Part shown: positions 44,785-55,139 of the stretch, in pieces
Numbering within the stretch: position 1 is the stretch's first letter
Layout of the letters: every line of letters begins with the position of its first letter
DNA from: JASJBU01 sp963797085
GTDB lineage: Bacteria; Pseudomonadota; Gammaproteobacteria; Chromatiales; Chromatiaceae
Reading direction: 5' to 3'
Length of the DNA: 64,000 nt
NCBI GenBank assembly: GCA_963797085.1
Contig: CAWCOA010000026.1
Coordinates: forward strand, 255,563-319,562
The notes under the pieces: generated by a model
What the model was told of the DNA's origin: nothing
What the model saw: the letters and a program-made list of their open reading frames with translations, nothing else
Databases searched by the model: none
Position numbers and translations under genes: made by a program

Positions 44785-45903
44785 ATGGACCTCGAACAAG
44801 AAAACCGCCTACTTCGGCAAAAGCTACTGGAGCTGAAAAGGGAAGCTCAGAATAACGAGGCGACCCTCAAACGTTTTCACTCCCGCGAACTGGAACTGCT
44901 TACCTGCGACTCCCTGCCTGAACTGCTGAATAGTCTGACTGACGGGATGCAGACTTCTTTCCAGATAAAATCCATTCAGCTGATACTGCAAGACCCGCAA
45001 CATGAGATGCGCCACCTGCTGAACAACATCGGGATACCGGAGACCGCCTTCCCCAATATTCTTTTTGTGGATGATCTCGATTCAGTCAATCAACGCTACA
45101 GCAGTTTACGCAAACCCTGGCTGGGCCCCTTCCAAAGTCCGGAATATGCAAGCATGTTAAAAGATACCAGTGAAATACGCAGTATCGCGATCCTGCCAAT
45201 CTTCTGCCGCAGCCGCAGGGTCGGCAGCCTGAACCTGGGCAGCAGCAGTAGCGACCGTTTCACCCGTCACCATGCCAGTGATTTTCTCGAACGACTGGCG
45301 ACAGTGTCTGGCGTCTGCCTGGAAAACAGTATCAACCGGGAAAGACTGGTCATCAGCGGCTTGACCGATCCGCTGACAGAGCTGCACAACCGGCGTTATC
45401 TCGACCGTCGCCTGGATGAAGAGTTGGCGCGCGCCAACCGCTATAAGCAACCCATGAGCTGCCTGTTTGTGGATGCGGACAATTTCAAGCAGATCAACGA
45501 CAACTTTGGCCATAAAGCCGGGGATATTGCCCTACGGGAACTGGCCAGCCGCATCCGCTCCCAGCTGCGCACCAATGATATCGCGACCCGCTACGGCGGC
45601 GAGGAGTTTGCCCTGCTGCTGCCGCAGACCGCACTGGAAGAGGCCCTGCTGCTGGCGGAGCGCATCAGGCTCGAGGTCGCGGCGACACCTATCTCCCTGC
45701 CCGACGGGACCAAGATCCGGCTCACCGTCTCCATCGGCGTCAGCGAAACGCTACCCATGCTCGGCAAGACCCATCACAAGGAACTGGGAGAACACCTGCT
45801 GGCCAATGCTGACGAAGCGGTCTATCTGGCTAAAACCAACGGCCGTAATCGCATTGAGTACCTGAAGCAGGCACACACCCGGCAGACTTCACTGCAATTC
45901 TAA
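44785..45903 (+). CDS. Diguanylate cyclase with DUF484/GAF-like sensor domain
   Basis: Soluble 372-residue protein. An N-terminal coiled coil and DUF484/GAF-like domain (about 1-190) precede a GGDEF domain (about 200-365) with the metal site LFVDADNFKQINDNFGHKAG and active loop RYGGEEFALLLP. GGEEF is an active-type signature, so it should make c-di-GMP from GTP. No inhibitory RxxD is evident. The sensed signal is unknown. Confidence 0.9.
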   Translation: MDLEQENRLLRQKLLELKREAQNNEATLKRFHSRELELLTCDSLPELLNSLTDGMQTSFQIKSIQLILQDPQHEMRHLLNNIGIPETAFPNILFVDDLDSVNQRYSSLRKPWLGPFQSPEYASMLKDTSEIRSIAILPIFCRSRRVGSLNLGSSSSDRFTRHHASDFLERLATVSGVCLENSINRERLVISGLTDPLTELHNRRYLDRRLDEELARANRYKQPMSCLFVDADNFKQINDNFGHKAGDIALRELASRIRSQLRTNDIATRYGGEEFALLLPQTALEEALLLAERIRLEVAATPISLPDGTKIRLTVSIGVSETLPMLGKTHHKELGEHLLANADEAVYLAKTNGRNRIEYLKQAHTRQTSLQF

Positions 45904-45930
45904 AACTGCCGAAGACCTGCCTGGCGGACA

Positions 45931-46173
45931 TCAATCGAGATTTTTATGGCTTCCATCGCAATAGGGCGGGGTCTTTGTCTGCTTGCAACGGCACAGCCAG
46001 GCTTCGCCGGATTTTTCCGCTTTGAAGCCAAGCGGGTCGATTCCCGTACCCTGATGTGAACCGTCGCAGAACGGCTGGCCGGCAGACTTGCCGCAAGCAC
46101 ACCACCAATACTCAGTACCTGTAACCAGCTCCGCTGCAATGGGCTGATCAGCGGCTATCTTGGGTTTATCCAT
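45931..46173 (-). CDS. CDGSH iron-sulfur domain protein (two motifs)
   Basis: An 80-residue protein with two CDGSH motifs, CACGKSAGQPFCDGSH (about 25-40) and CRCKQTKTPPYCDGSH (about 61-76), each supplying the three Cys and one His ligands of a 2Fe-2S cluster. Doubled motifs resemble the Miner2/CISD3-type. AAAGAGGTGAAG provides a strong ribosome-binding site. The redox partner is unknown. Confidence 0.92.
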   Translation of the reverse strand: MDKPKIAADQPIAAELVTGTEYWWCACGKSAGQPFCDGSHQGTGIDPLGFKAEKSGEAWLCRCKQTKTPPYCDGSHKNLD

Positions 46174-46390
46174 CTTACTTCACCTCTTTTCATCACTAAA
46201 AATTTTTTTACGCTTCGGAAAAGACTCCAAACCGCTGCCGCATCATAGAGCATATTGCTATCCACAAAAACAACGTTTCATAACCGATTATTATTTGTCT
46301 GCAAATCTACTGGCTGGCTGAACAAGCCTATCGGGGGGTTCAAGCTATTATCTGCTACCCTGTGGCAGTGATCTTCCGAAGACTCTAGCC

Positions 46391-47693
46391 ATGAATAGAA
46401 AAACTCTCCAAGCGCCTGATTGGGTCGACTACGACCGAGCGCATGTCTGGCACCCCTACAGCGCCATTGGCGCCGAGCTGCCTGTCTACCCGGTGGAATC
46501 AGCCCATGGAGTCCGGCTGCGGCTCACCGATGGACGTGAGTTGATCGACGGCATGTCCTCCTGGTGGTGTGCAATCCATGGTTACAACCACCCGGCAATG
46601 AACCTGGCGCTGCAGGAGCAACTGCAATCCATGGCCCATGTGATGTTTGGCGGCCTGACCCACCAACCCGCCGCCGAACTCGCCGAACTGCTCATTTCAC
46701 TGACCCCTGAGCCACTGCAGACGGTATTTTTTGCCGACTCGGGTTCGGTCGCTGTAGAGGTCGCCATGAAGATGGCGATTCAATACTGGTACGCCAAGGG
46801 CCAGCAATCCAAACAGCGTTTTCTGACCCTCCGCCGGGGCTACCATGGCGACACCTTCGGCGCCATGTCGGTATGTGATCCGGTCACCGGCATGCACAGT
46901 TTGTTTGCCGATGTTCTGACTCAACAGTTTTTTGTCGATGCGCCGGATTGTCGGTATGGGGAACCCTGCACGGATGAAGATATCCAGCCCTTCGAAGAGC
47001 AACTGGCAGCCAACCACTCGAGGATTGCCGCGGTCATCCTCGAACCCATCGTGCAAGGTGCCGGTGGCATGCGCTTCTACTCGGCGGAATATCTGCAACG
47101 GGTCCGCGCCCTGTGCGATGACTACGGGGTGCTGCTGATCCTGGATGAGATCGCTACCGGCTTCGGCCGCACCGGCCGTCTCTTCGCCTGCGAACACGCC
47201 GGTATCGCGGCGGATATCATGTGCCTCGGCAAGTCATTGACCGGCGGCTATCTGACTTTGGCGGCAACCCTGACCACCGCGGATGTCAGCGCAACCATCA
47301 GCGACGGCGAACCAGGACTATTCATGCATGGCCCGACCTTCATGGCCAATCCACTGGCCTGCAGCGCTGGATTGGCCAGTTTACGTTTGCTGCTCGATTC
47401 GCCCTGGAGGGACGCGCATCAGCCGCCTGGAATCCGGCCTGCGTGATGGGCTGGCGCCCTGCAGTGATTTCCCGCAAGTTAAAGAGGTGCGAGTGCTGGG
47501 CGCGATTGGCGTGGTGGAGATGCACAAACCGGTGGATATGCGGCGCATTCAGCCCATGTTTGTCGAGGCCGGAGTCTGGTTGCGGCCTTTTGGACAGCTC
47601 GTCTATCTGATGCCGCCTTACATCATGGAATCTGCAGATTTGAACAAATTGACCGAGGCTGTGGTTGATGTAGTGGCTGCAACAACGGGCTGA
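46391..47693 (+). CDS. bioA: Adenosylmethionine-8-amino-7-oxononanoate transaminase BioA (frameshifted)
   Basis: PLP aminotransferase of biotin synthesis. The first frame (46391 to about 47410) carries VWHPYSAIGAELPVYPVESA, DGMSSWWCAIHGYNHPAMN, RGYHGDTFGAMSVCD, ILDEIATGFGRTG and the PLP lysine in MCLGKSLTGGY. The C-terminus continues in another frame (TRISRLESGLRDGLAP to VLGAIGVVEMHKP and GVWLRPFGQLVYLMPPYI). Removing one G from the GGG at 47409-47411 restores one 433-codon gene. All functional parts are intact, so an insertion error is likely. No other biotin gene is nearby. Confidence 0.88.
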
Positions 47694-47976
47694 CGGATGG
47701 TGACCAGAGACTACAACAACCACTTGAATTCTATCCAGCCACGAGTGCGTGTATTATCAACACCTGGATCGAATAAGGTATGCGCAACCACGCGCAATCC
47801 TCTCGGACCAACCAAACATACAATAAATAACGATGGGATACTTGACGCACTAGCAATCTGACAGGCCTTCAATTTGCTTCCAATTCGGAGCCTGAGATCA
47901 CAGCCTACCCCATACTAAGGGCATGATCCCGGCAGATGGGCTAGCGCGTCGATAAGACCACGGAGGAACCCAAGCC

Positions 47977-48804
47977 ATGAAAAAAACTATCAGCATCGCA
48001 GCAGCCATCCTTGGCATAGTCAGCTGCAGCATCCAGGCCGATGCAAAACTCACTTATGAACTGTCGGGCCCCGACATGCAAACCCACACCATGAGTTTTT
48101 CTCTTGCCCGGTTTTTTGCCCGCATCGATGATCCCGCAGATCCAGACAGTTACCTGCTGTATCAAACCGGTAAGTTTTTCCCGCTCTACGAGGTGAAACA
48201 ATCGGCCAACACCTACCGCCTGCTGACGCCGGTAGTGACACCAACGCTGCATGCAGGGATCGACCTGGCTGCGGCTAAAAAAAAGTCGGCATCGGCTGAC
48301 AAACCCAATGAAGCTGTCGACCCCGAAGCCCAGCCGCCTGTCGAGGCAAGTTCCCCCGCTAAGCCGACTGCTAAGGAAGACAAGGCAATCCCGGTGGAGA
48401 CAAATGACCAACAAGCCAAGGAGGCTTCTGGTAAACCGACACCGATCAAACCGGAGCTGAAACTGCGGATGACCAAAAAGACCCGGGATATTGCCGGAGT
48501 AACCTGTCGGGTGATCGAAGAAATGGCCGGGGAGCAACCGATCATGACCCATTGCATGGCCGAAAAAGTCCAACTGGGCATCTCTGAGCGTGAAATTCGT
48601 TCCCTCGCACGACTCTTTCGCATGGCCCGTGAACGCAACTTGGGCTGGCTGGGCGCCACCACCCATGACGAAACCTTTGTCTCTATCGCCAGCACCGACT
48701 TGCAGAGCAACAAGACCCTGCTACTCAAATCCATCTCCACTCAATCACTACCCGAAGGCTATCTACGCATCCCCAAGAGCTACCGACAGATTACGACCGA
48801 GTGA
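47977..48804 (+). CDS. Hypothetical periplasmic protein
   Basis: A 275-residue protein with signal peptide (TISIAAAILGIVSCSIQADA) and a central Lys/Ala/Pro-rich linker (about 88-165) between two folded parts. The C-terminal half has the pattern KKTRDIAGVTCRVIEEMAGE, with paired cysteines (TCRV and THCMAE), reminiscent of DUF4412-like proteins but not assignable. The gene stands alone with 172 bases-plus of noncoding DNA before it. Confidence 0.7.
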   Translation: MKKTISIAAAILGIVSCSIQADAKLTYELSGPDMQTHTMSFSLARFFARIDDPADPDSYLLYQTGKFFPLYEVKQSANTYRLLTPVVTPTLHAGIDLAAAKKKSASADKPNEAVDPEAQPPVEASSPAKPTAKEDKAIPVETNDQQAKEASGKPTPIKPELKLRMTKKTRDIAGVTCRVIEEMAGEQPIMTHCMAEKVQLGISEREIRSLARLFRMARERNLGWLGATTHDETFVSIASTDLQSNKTLLLKSISTQSLPEGYLRIPKSYRQITTE

Positions 48805-48849
48805 TTATTCGCAGGGGCTTGAGTCAATAATCGAGCAGCCGGGACCTGC

Positions 48850-49924
48850 TCAGTTTTCAACCGCCCCGGCTGCAGGAAGAGTTACCGCGTTGACTTGAGT
48901 TTCTAAGCGGATGCGCGCCTGCATCGCCGGGGTCAGGTAGACCTGACCCGATTCGTCCACCAGCATCACCTGATCCACGCCCATCTGTCTGGCGATCCTT
49001 TGCCAGGCATCCGGACCCGCCACGCTCAGGGCCGTGGCGGCTGCATCGGCCAATGCCCCATCCGAGCTGATCACTGTCGCGGAGGTAATATGCTCCACCG
49101 GATAGCCGCTACGTGGATCTATAATGTGCGAGTAGCGGATCCCTTCATGCTCCCGATAGCGTTCGTAGTTCCCCGATGTCAGCACACACTCTTCGCCGGA
49201 CAGCTCCAGGGACGCAATCACCCCTTCACCCTGGGGATGACGGATGCCGACACGCCACGGCCTTGCGCCATGCCGGCCTGCGGCGCACAGATCGCCACCT
49301 GCATTTACAATGGCATGCTGAAAGCCATTGGCCCTTAACTGCTGAATAGCCAGATTCAGGGCATAGCCTTTAGCGTATGCCCCCAGGTCTATCTCCACAT
49401 AACCGATTGCTGGAACTGACCCTAGCATCCTTGATCCGCAGGTCCGACATCCCTGGCTGCGCCGCCACCAGACTACTGATGCGCTCAGCGGACGGTGGCG
49501 CCCCCTGGGGCAGCTCATCCTGATGAAAACCCCAGAGACCGATGAGCTGCCCCAGGGCCGGATTGAACAGGCCATCGCTCTGCTCGAAATAATTCACACC
49601 ACGCTGCAGGAGTTCAGCCAACTCCCGGCCGACAGAAAAGGTTTCGCCGCGCGCCAGCGCCCGGTTCAGCTCAACCAGTTCGCCATCGCCTTCCCAGGCA
49701 TGCCAGTCACGGTGCATCTTCTGGAACCGTCGATCCAGATGGTTTACCGATTGCTGGAATGCTGCGGCATCGTCAGTGAATGCGGTGATCTCAACCAGGG
49801 TACCGAAGACATACAGCGTCTGCCTCTGCGCTGAAGGCTCACCGGTACAAGCAGGCAGGCTCAATGCCGCGAAAAGTAATAGCAAGCCCTTGATACACAG
49901 CAAACCCGTATGTAAGTACGACAT
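48850..49924 (-). CDS. apbE: FAD:protein FMN transferase ApbE (frameshifted)
   Basis: Lipoprotein that flavinylates threonines in proteins such as NqrC or RnfG. Lipobox LPAC (LLLLFAALSLPACTGEPSAQ); early FGTLVEITAF; FNPALGQLIGLWGFH; then VEIDLGAYAKGYALN, NAGGDLCAAG and HIIDPRSGYPVEHITSATVI. The two halves are in different frames: SSSNRL runs into VEIDLG once the base at 49399 is removed. The start at 49924 puts the signal peptide at the N-terminus. No flavinylation target gene lies in the window. Confidence 0.88.
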
Positions 49925-50163
49925 TTTCTGTACCCAGCTACCCCAAGAATGTTTACCAGCCCGCGCCGAAATAAGAATTAAAGATTTATCTGGATAAGTC
50001 GATTGAATAGTCTGAATCTTCCCTTGTTCATGCAAAACTCAGCTTGCATCGGCTGCTTAAACAGCCCCAGGAAGACACTGATTCAAACTGGTCTGCACGA
50101 GAATTATTGAGAGTAGCCAGCAACGAAACAGCGGACGTTATAGCTAAAATAAAGGTAGAAAAA

Positions 50164-51225
50164 ATGCCCCATATGACGCCGAATAATTTCCAGGATTCTC
50201 CCAAGCAGACCTTAGAATACTACAACCAGGCCCAGAAGTTTTTGCTGGACAACAAGATCCCCCCGACGCCGGCAAATTATACCGTGGCTTATGAATATGC
50301 CGCTGATCGCCACCCGGCCTTGAATCAGGATATCGAGAAGAGGCTCGAGCGCGGCGCCAGCATAGACAGCTACTTTCTGGCCAGTTTGTTCGAACGCCAT
50401 TTTATCGACAACGGCCTGGATAAATTCGACAGCCACGTTACCGATATCAACCAGATCCTTTTTCAGACCCTGCAGGGCATAGGCAGGGCATCCAATGACT
50501 TCGATGAATATGGAAAGCTGCTTGAAACACAGATCGGCCAATTGAATGAAAAACCGGGGATAACAAGCTTCGAGGTCATCGCGGACAGCCTGCTGCAGGC
50601 AACAAAGCAGACACAACAGGTCAGCAGCAGACTGAAAGGCCAGCTCGAAGAGAACAACCAGGAGATCAGCAAACTACAAATTGAACTGGATCAGGCGCGC
50701 CTGGATGCCTGTACGGATGCCTTGACCGGCCTCTACAACCGCAAGGCATTGAACAGCAAACTGGATCAGTTACTCGATCGGGAGGTCGATTTCAGTACGC
50801 CGCTCTCAGTTCTGATGCTCGATATCGATCACTTCAAAAAATTCAACGACTCCTATGGACACTTGATTGGTGATGAGGTCATCCGCCGGGTCGGCGAAAC
50901 ACTCAAGCAATATACGTCCGAAGAGCACATCGCGGCGCGCTTTGGCGGCGAGGAGTTCATCCTGGTGCTGCCGAATGCAGATATTGAGCAGGCCCTGGAC
51001 CTGGCCAATGCCATACACAAGGCGGTGGCCAACATCAGCCTGATCCGGCGCAAGTCGCGGGAAAAGCTGCCCGGCGTCACCATCTCGGTGGGTGCGGCGA
51101 GCATCAAACAGGGCGAGGAACGGGATGATCTTCTGGAGCGCGCAGACCAGGCCCTCTACGTGGCCAAGAATAGCGGGCGGAACCGGGTCATGAGTGAGAT
51201 GCAACTCAGCAGTCCATCCAACTAG
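50164..51225 (+). CDS. Diguanylate cyclase (GGDEF)
   Basis: A 353-residue cytoplasmic protein from the ATG at 50164 (AAAGG upstream). The N-terminal about 190 residues are helical (TLEYYNQAQKFLLDNKIPPT, PANYTVAYEYAADRHPALNQ), a region often found ahead of GGDEF domains. The GGDEF domain has DACTDALTGLYNRKAL, LMLDIDHFKKFNDSYGH and FGGEEFILVLP, so it should be active. It is the second diguanylate cyclase within 6 kb. Confidence 0.9.
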   Translation: MPHMTPNNFQDSPKQTLEYYNQAQKFLLDNKIPPTPANYTVAYEYAADRHPALNQDIEKRLERGASIDSYFLASLFERHFIDNGLDKFDSHVTDINQILFQTLQGIGRASNDFDEYGKLLETQIGQLNEKPGITSFEVIADSLLQATKQTQQVSSRLKGQLEENNQEISKLQIELDQARLDACTDALTGLYNRKALNSKLDQLLDREVDFSTPLSVLMLDIDHFKKFNDSYGHLIGDEVIRRVGETLKQYTSEEHIAARFGGEEFILVLPNADIEQALDLANAIHKAVANISLIRRKSREKLPGVTISVGAASIKQGEERDDLLERADQALYVAKNSGRNRVMSEMQLSSPSN

Positions 51226-51231
51226 TACACC

Positions 51232-51848
51232 TCAGAGCAGCGTCTCGAGCACCGGCCAGACATTTTCCAGCAGGCGCGGCTGCGCCTGTTCAGCGGGGTG
51301 ATAACCATCCGCCTGCATCAGCTCCCGATCCTGAGCAACCCCCTCCATGAGAAACGGTACCAGCGGCAGGGAGCGGGCCTGTGCGACCTCCAGGAACAAC
51401 TGGTGAAAGGCCTCGGTGTAGGCTGCTCCGTAGTTGGGCGGCAATCGACCGCCAATCAACAGTGCCTGCCCGCCCTTCCTGCTCGACATCGGTTATCATC
51501 TGCAACAGATTCTTCTTCATCTGCTTGAAGCTCAACCCGCGCAGACCATCGTTGGAACCCAGTTCGATGATGACGATGTCGGGGCTGTGCCGCTGCAACA
51601 GGGACGGCAGCCGGGATAACCCACCGGCTGTCGTATCGCCGGTCACACTGCCATTGATGACACGCCAGGCAGTCTGCCGCTCCCTGAGACGCTGCTGCAG
51701 CAACGTGACCCAGCCCGCCTCGACAGGGATTCCATAGCCGGCGCTGAGGCTGTCCCCAAGCACCAGGATCGAGCGCTCGGCAGACCAGCCTGGCAGCACA
51801 ACCCCAAACAGCAGGATGAAAAATATGACGTTTAATCTTTGGTATCAT
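51232..51848 (-). CDS. tesA: Arylesterase/thioesterase TesA (two single-base frameshifts)
   Basis: Periplasmic SGNH hydrolase. The GDSL block LGDSLSAGYGIPVE (Ser), GSNDGLRG (Asn) and DGYHP (Asp, His) are all present. Two +1 errors split it: removing the base at 51827 joins ATG-initiated MIPKIKR to the signal peptide IFFILLFGVVLPGWSA, and removing one G at 51473-51475 joins MITDVEQEG to GQALLIGGRLPPNYG. The corrected protein is about 204 residues, normal for TesA. It is divergent from ybbA, as in E. coli. Confidence 0.88.
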
Positions 51849-51957
51849 TTTCTTAGTTATTCAATAAATCAGACTAGAATGAACCTCGCCCCGCCGGCCT
51901 GTCCATAAGACCAGTGCCAGTGGCTTGGGTTTCCCCAGAGTAACGATTTCATAATAA

Positions 51958-52653
51958 ATGATGGCAACAACAGAGCATCCCAACCTGCAGGTCAAGGCCA
52001 GCAATCTGCAGAAGATTGTAACCGGCCCCGGCGGCGAACTCACGATTCTCAACCAGCTCGATCTGGCGGTGCATGCCGGTGAAGCGGTAGCGATCCTCGG
52101 GGCCTCGGGTTCCGGCAAATCCACCCTGCTGGGCCTGCTCGCTGGCCTCGACGAGGCCAGCGCCGGCGAAGTCAGGCTGTTGGGTGAAAGCCTCTCAGGC
52201 ATGGATGAAGACAGCCGCGCCGCACTGCGCGCCGGCCAGGTGGGTTTTGTTTTTCAGAACTTTCAGCTGCTGCCTACCCTGACCGCCCTGGAGAATATTC
52301 TGCTGCCGCTGGAGCTGAACGGTCACCCAAAGCCGCGCAAGGATGCCCAGGACGCGTTACACAAGGTGGGTCTGACGCAACGCGCCGATCACTATCCCCG
52401 CCAGCTCTCCGGCGGCGAACAACAACGTATCGCCATCGCCCGCGCCATCGCCCCGGGTCCGAAGATTCTGTTTGCCGACGAACCCACCGGCAACCTGGAC
52501 CAAACCACCGGCGCACAGATCATCGACCTGCTGCTGGACCTGCGCAAAGCGATCAATATCGCCCTGATCCTGGTGACCCACGACGCGGAACTCGCCCAGC
52601 AGTGCGACCGTCGGCTGCTGCTCGATCAGGGACGCCTGGAAGCTCTCTCATGA
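51958..52653 (+). CDS. ybbA: ABC transporter ATP-binding protein (YbbA/LolD-like)
   Basis: A 231-residue ATPase of the MacB/LolD family. Walker A GASGSGKST, Q-loop FVFQNFQLLPTLTALEN, signature LSGGEQQRIAIARA, Walker B ILFADEPTGNLD and H-loop VTHDAEL. It overlaps the permease gene by 4 bases (ATGA) and is divergent from tesA, matching the conserved tesA/ybbA/ybbP locus. The substrate is unknown. Confidence 0.93.
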   Translation: MMATTEHPNLQVKASNLQKIVTGPGGELTILNQLDLAVHAGEAVAILGASGSGKSTLLGLLAGLDEASAGEVRLLGESLSGMDEDSRAALRAGQVGFVFQNFQLLPTLTALENILLPLELNGHPKPRKDAQDALHKVGLTQRADHYPRQLSGGEQQRIAIARAIAPGPKILFADEPTGNLDQTTGAQIIDLLLDLRKAINIALILVTHDAELAQQCDRRLLLDQGRLEALS

Positions 52654-55139
52654 AAACCTGGCGCTTTGCCCTGCTCGGCCTGTGGCGGGAATGGCGCAGC
52701 GGAGAACTCCGCCTGCTGAGTTTCTCACTGATCCTCGCCGTGGCCGCCGTCACCTCGGTGGGCTTCTTCACCGACCGGGTGGAACAGGCGCTGCAGCAAC
52801 AGGGCAACGAACTGCTGGCGGCCGACCTGGTCATCGAATCACCTGACCCGCTGGCACCAGCGTTCCTGGAACAGGCCAGGGCCATCGGCCTGCAACTCGC
52901 CCATACCCTGACCTTCCCCAGTGTGGTGATGGGAGCCGGCGAGCCGCAACTGGTGCAGGTCAAGGCCGTGGACGGCGCCTATCCCTTGCGTGGCCAGCTG
53001 CTGCTGCGCAGCGCTCCGGATGCCCCGGTGCAGACCGCAGAGGCTATCCCGTCTCCGGGAAAGGTCTGGATCGAACCGCGCCTGCTGGTGCTGCTCGATC
53101 TGCGCCCCGGGGACAGCATCGCCCTGGGTGACAGCCGCTTCAGCATCGAGCAGCTGATTGAACTGGAGCCGGACCGGGGCGGCAATCTGTTTCAGCTCGC
53201 CCCGCGGGTGATGATCAATCGACAGGACATTCCCGCCACCGGTCTGGTAACTGCCGCCAGCCGGGTCAAACATCGCATGTTGCTGGCAGGCCCCGCCAAA
53301 TCGGTAGCCCTGTACCAGACCTGGAGCGAATCGCGCCTGCCGGACAATGCGCGCATTCTCTCGATCAGCGACGCACGCCCCGAATTCCGCAACGCCCTGG
53401 AGCGCGGCTCGCGCTTTCTCGCCCTTGCCGCCCTGGTCACTGTGCTGGTGACCGGCGCTGCGGTAGCCCTGTCCACACGCCGCATGGTGGAGCGCCAGTC
53501 CGATGCCGTGGCGGTGATGCGCTGTCTTGGCGCTCAGAGTGATTTTTTACGCAACAGCCTGGTGCTGCGGCTCCTGCTGCTGGTCATCGCCACCGGTCTT
53601 GCAGGTGCAATGATCGGCTATCTGGCCCAGACCGTGCTTGCCTCACTGCTCGGCGACTGGCTGACCCAGTCGCTGCCGCCGCCATCGCCGCGCCCCCTGC
53701 TCACCGGCTTCGCCACCGGCGCCATCACCCTGTTCGGCTTTGCCCTGCCCCCCTTGCTGAATCTGCCTAAGGTGCCGCCCCTGCGGGTGTTGCGGCGTGA
53801 GCTCGAGGCCGTACAGCCCGGCCCCTGGCTGCTCGGGCTCTCTGCGCTCTGCGCCCTCGGATTGCTGATCTTCTGGGAGGCAGGTGAACCGCGTCTCGCC
53901 GCCACTCTGCTGGCCGGGGTAGTGGCGCTGCTGCTGGCGCTGAGTCTGCTCGCCCTGCTGTTGATCCGCATCGCCGGCAAACTGCAACAACGGGCCAGCG
54001 GCATCCAGCGCTTCGGGCTTGCCTCGCTGAGCCGTCATCCCGGCACCACCCTGTTGCAGGTGTGCGGCTTCGGCCTGGGGATCATGGCCATTCTGCTGCT
54101 GGCGGTAGTGCGGGTCGATCTGCTCAGCGCCTGGGAGAACACGCTGCCGACAGGGGCGCCCAATCGGTTTCTGATCAATATCCAGCCGGAGCAGTTAACA
54201 GAACTGGAATCCTTCCTCGACCAGCAGGGTATTCAGAGTTCCGGCCTGCATCCGATGATTCGCGGCCGCCTCACGCAGATCAACGGCCAGCCGGTGGTCC
54301 CGGAGGCCTACCGAAATCCCAGGGCTCAGCGTCTCGCCTCCAGAGAGTTCAATCTGAGCTGGGGCATGCAGCCCCAGTCGGACAATCAGATCCTGGCCGG
54401 TAACTGGTGGCGGGATGCGGACGCACCAGCCCAATTTTCAGTGGAGGAAGGCATCGCCGAGGCCCTCGGCATCGAACTGGGGGATGAGCTGACCTACAGC
54501 ATGGGAGACCGCTCCATCAGCGCACCGGTGAGCAGTCTGCGCACAGTGAAATGGGACAGCTTCAATGTGAATTTCTTCGTCATGGGCTCGCCCGCCACCC
54601 TGCAGAATGAAGCGGCTACTTATATCACCAGCTTCTATCTCGACCCGACCCAGGAGCATGTAGTTGCACAGCTGATCAAGCGCTTTCCCAATGTGACCCT
54701 GCTGGATGTATCCGCCATTCTGGCCCAGGTAAGGCGCGTCATGGATCGGGGCAGCGCAGCGGTGGAGTATATCTTTCTGTTTACCCTGGCGGCAGGGCTG
54801 CTGGTGCTTTATGCAGGCATTCTGGCGGGCGCCGAAGCGCGCAGCCACGAATCCGCAATCCTGCGCACCCTGGGCGCTTCGCGCAAACAGTTGCTGGGCG
54901 CCGCCGCCATCGAATTCGCCGTCCTCGGGCTGCTGGCCGGACTGCTGGCCTCGATCGGTGCATTCATCACCGGACAGCTGCTGGCGCAACAGATCTTCCA
55001 GTTGGAGTACGGCTTTTCGCCCTGGCTCTGGCTCAGCGGAGTCGGTGGAGCCACCCTCGGGGTTGGTCTCGCCGGACTGCTCTCCGCCTGGCCCCTGGTC
55101 ATCCGGCCTCCCCTGCAGAGTTTGCGACAGGCGGAGTAA
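52650..55139 (+). CDS. ybbP: ABC transporter permease (YbbP, FtsX-type)
   Basis: Inner-membrane permease of 829 residues from the ATG at 52650. One N-terminal TM (LRLLSFSLILAVAAVTSVGFF), a periplasmic domain, FtsX helices around 250-340, central helices (about 390-500) and a second FtsX module at the C-terminus (AAVEYIFLFTLAAGLLVLYA; ESAILRTLGASRKQLLGAAA). This is the ten-TM YbbP layout, partner of YbbA. A mechanotransmission role, not classical transport, is possible for this family. Confidence 0.92.
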   Translation: MKTWRFALLGLWREWRSGELRLLSFSLILAVAAVTSVGFFTDRVEQALQQQGNELLAADLVIESPDPLAPAFLEQARAIGLQLAHTLTFPSVVMGAGEPQLVQVKAVDGAYPLRGQLLLRSAPDAPVQTAEAIPSPGKVWIEPRLLVLLDLRPGDSIALGDSRFSIEQLIELEPDRGGNLFQLAPRVMINRQDIPATGLVTAASRVKHRMLLAGPAKSVALYQTWSESRLPDNARILSISDARPEFRNALERGSRFLALAALVTVLVTGAAVALSTRRMVERQSDAVAVMRCLGAQSDFLRNSLVLRLLLLVIATGLAGAMIGYLAQTVLASLLGDWLTQSLPPPSPRPLLTGFATGAITLFGFALPPLLNLPKVPPLRVLRRELEAVQPGPWLLGLSALCALGLLIFWEAGEPRLAATLLAGVVALLLALSLLALLLIRIAGKLQQRASGIQRFGLASLSRHPGTTLLQVCGFGLGIMAILLLAVVRVDLLSAWENTLPTGAPNRFLINIQPEQLTELESFLDQQGIQSSGLHPMIRGRLTQINGQPVVPEAYRNPRAQRLASREFNLSWGMQPQSDNQILAGNWWRDADAPAQFSVEEGIAEALGIELGDELTYSMGDRSISAPVSSLRTVKWDSFNVNFFVMGSPATLQNEAATYITSFYLDPTQEHVVAQLIKRFPNVTLLDVSAILAQVRRVMDRGSAAVEYIFLFTLAAGLLVLYAGILAGAEARSHESAILRTLGASRKQLLGAAAIEFAVLGLLAGLLASIGAFITGQLLAQQIFQLEYGFSPWLWLSGVGGATLGVGLAGLLSAWPLVIRPPLQSLRQAE

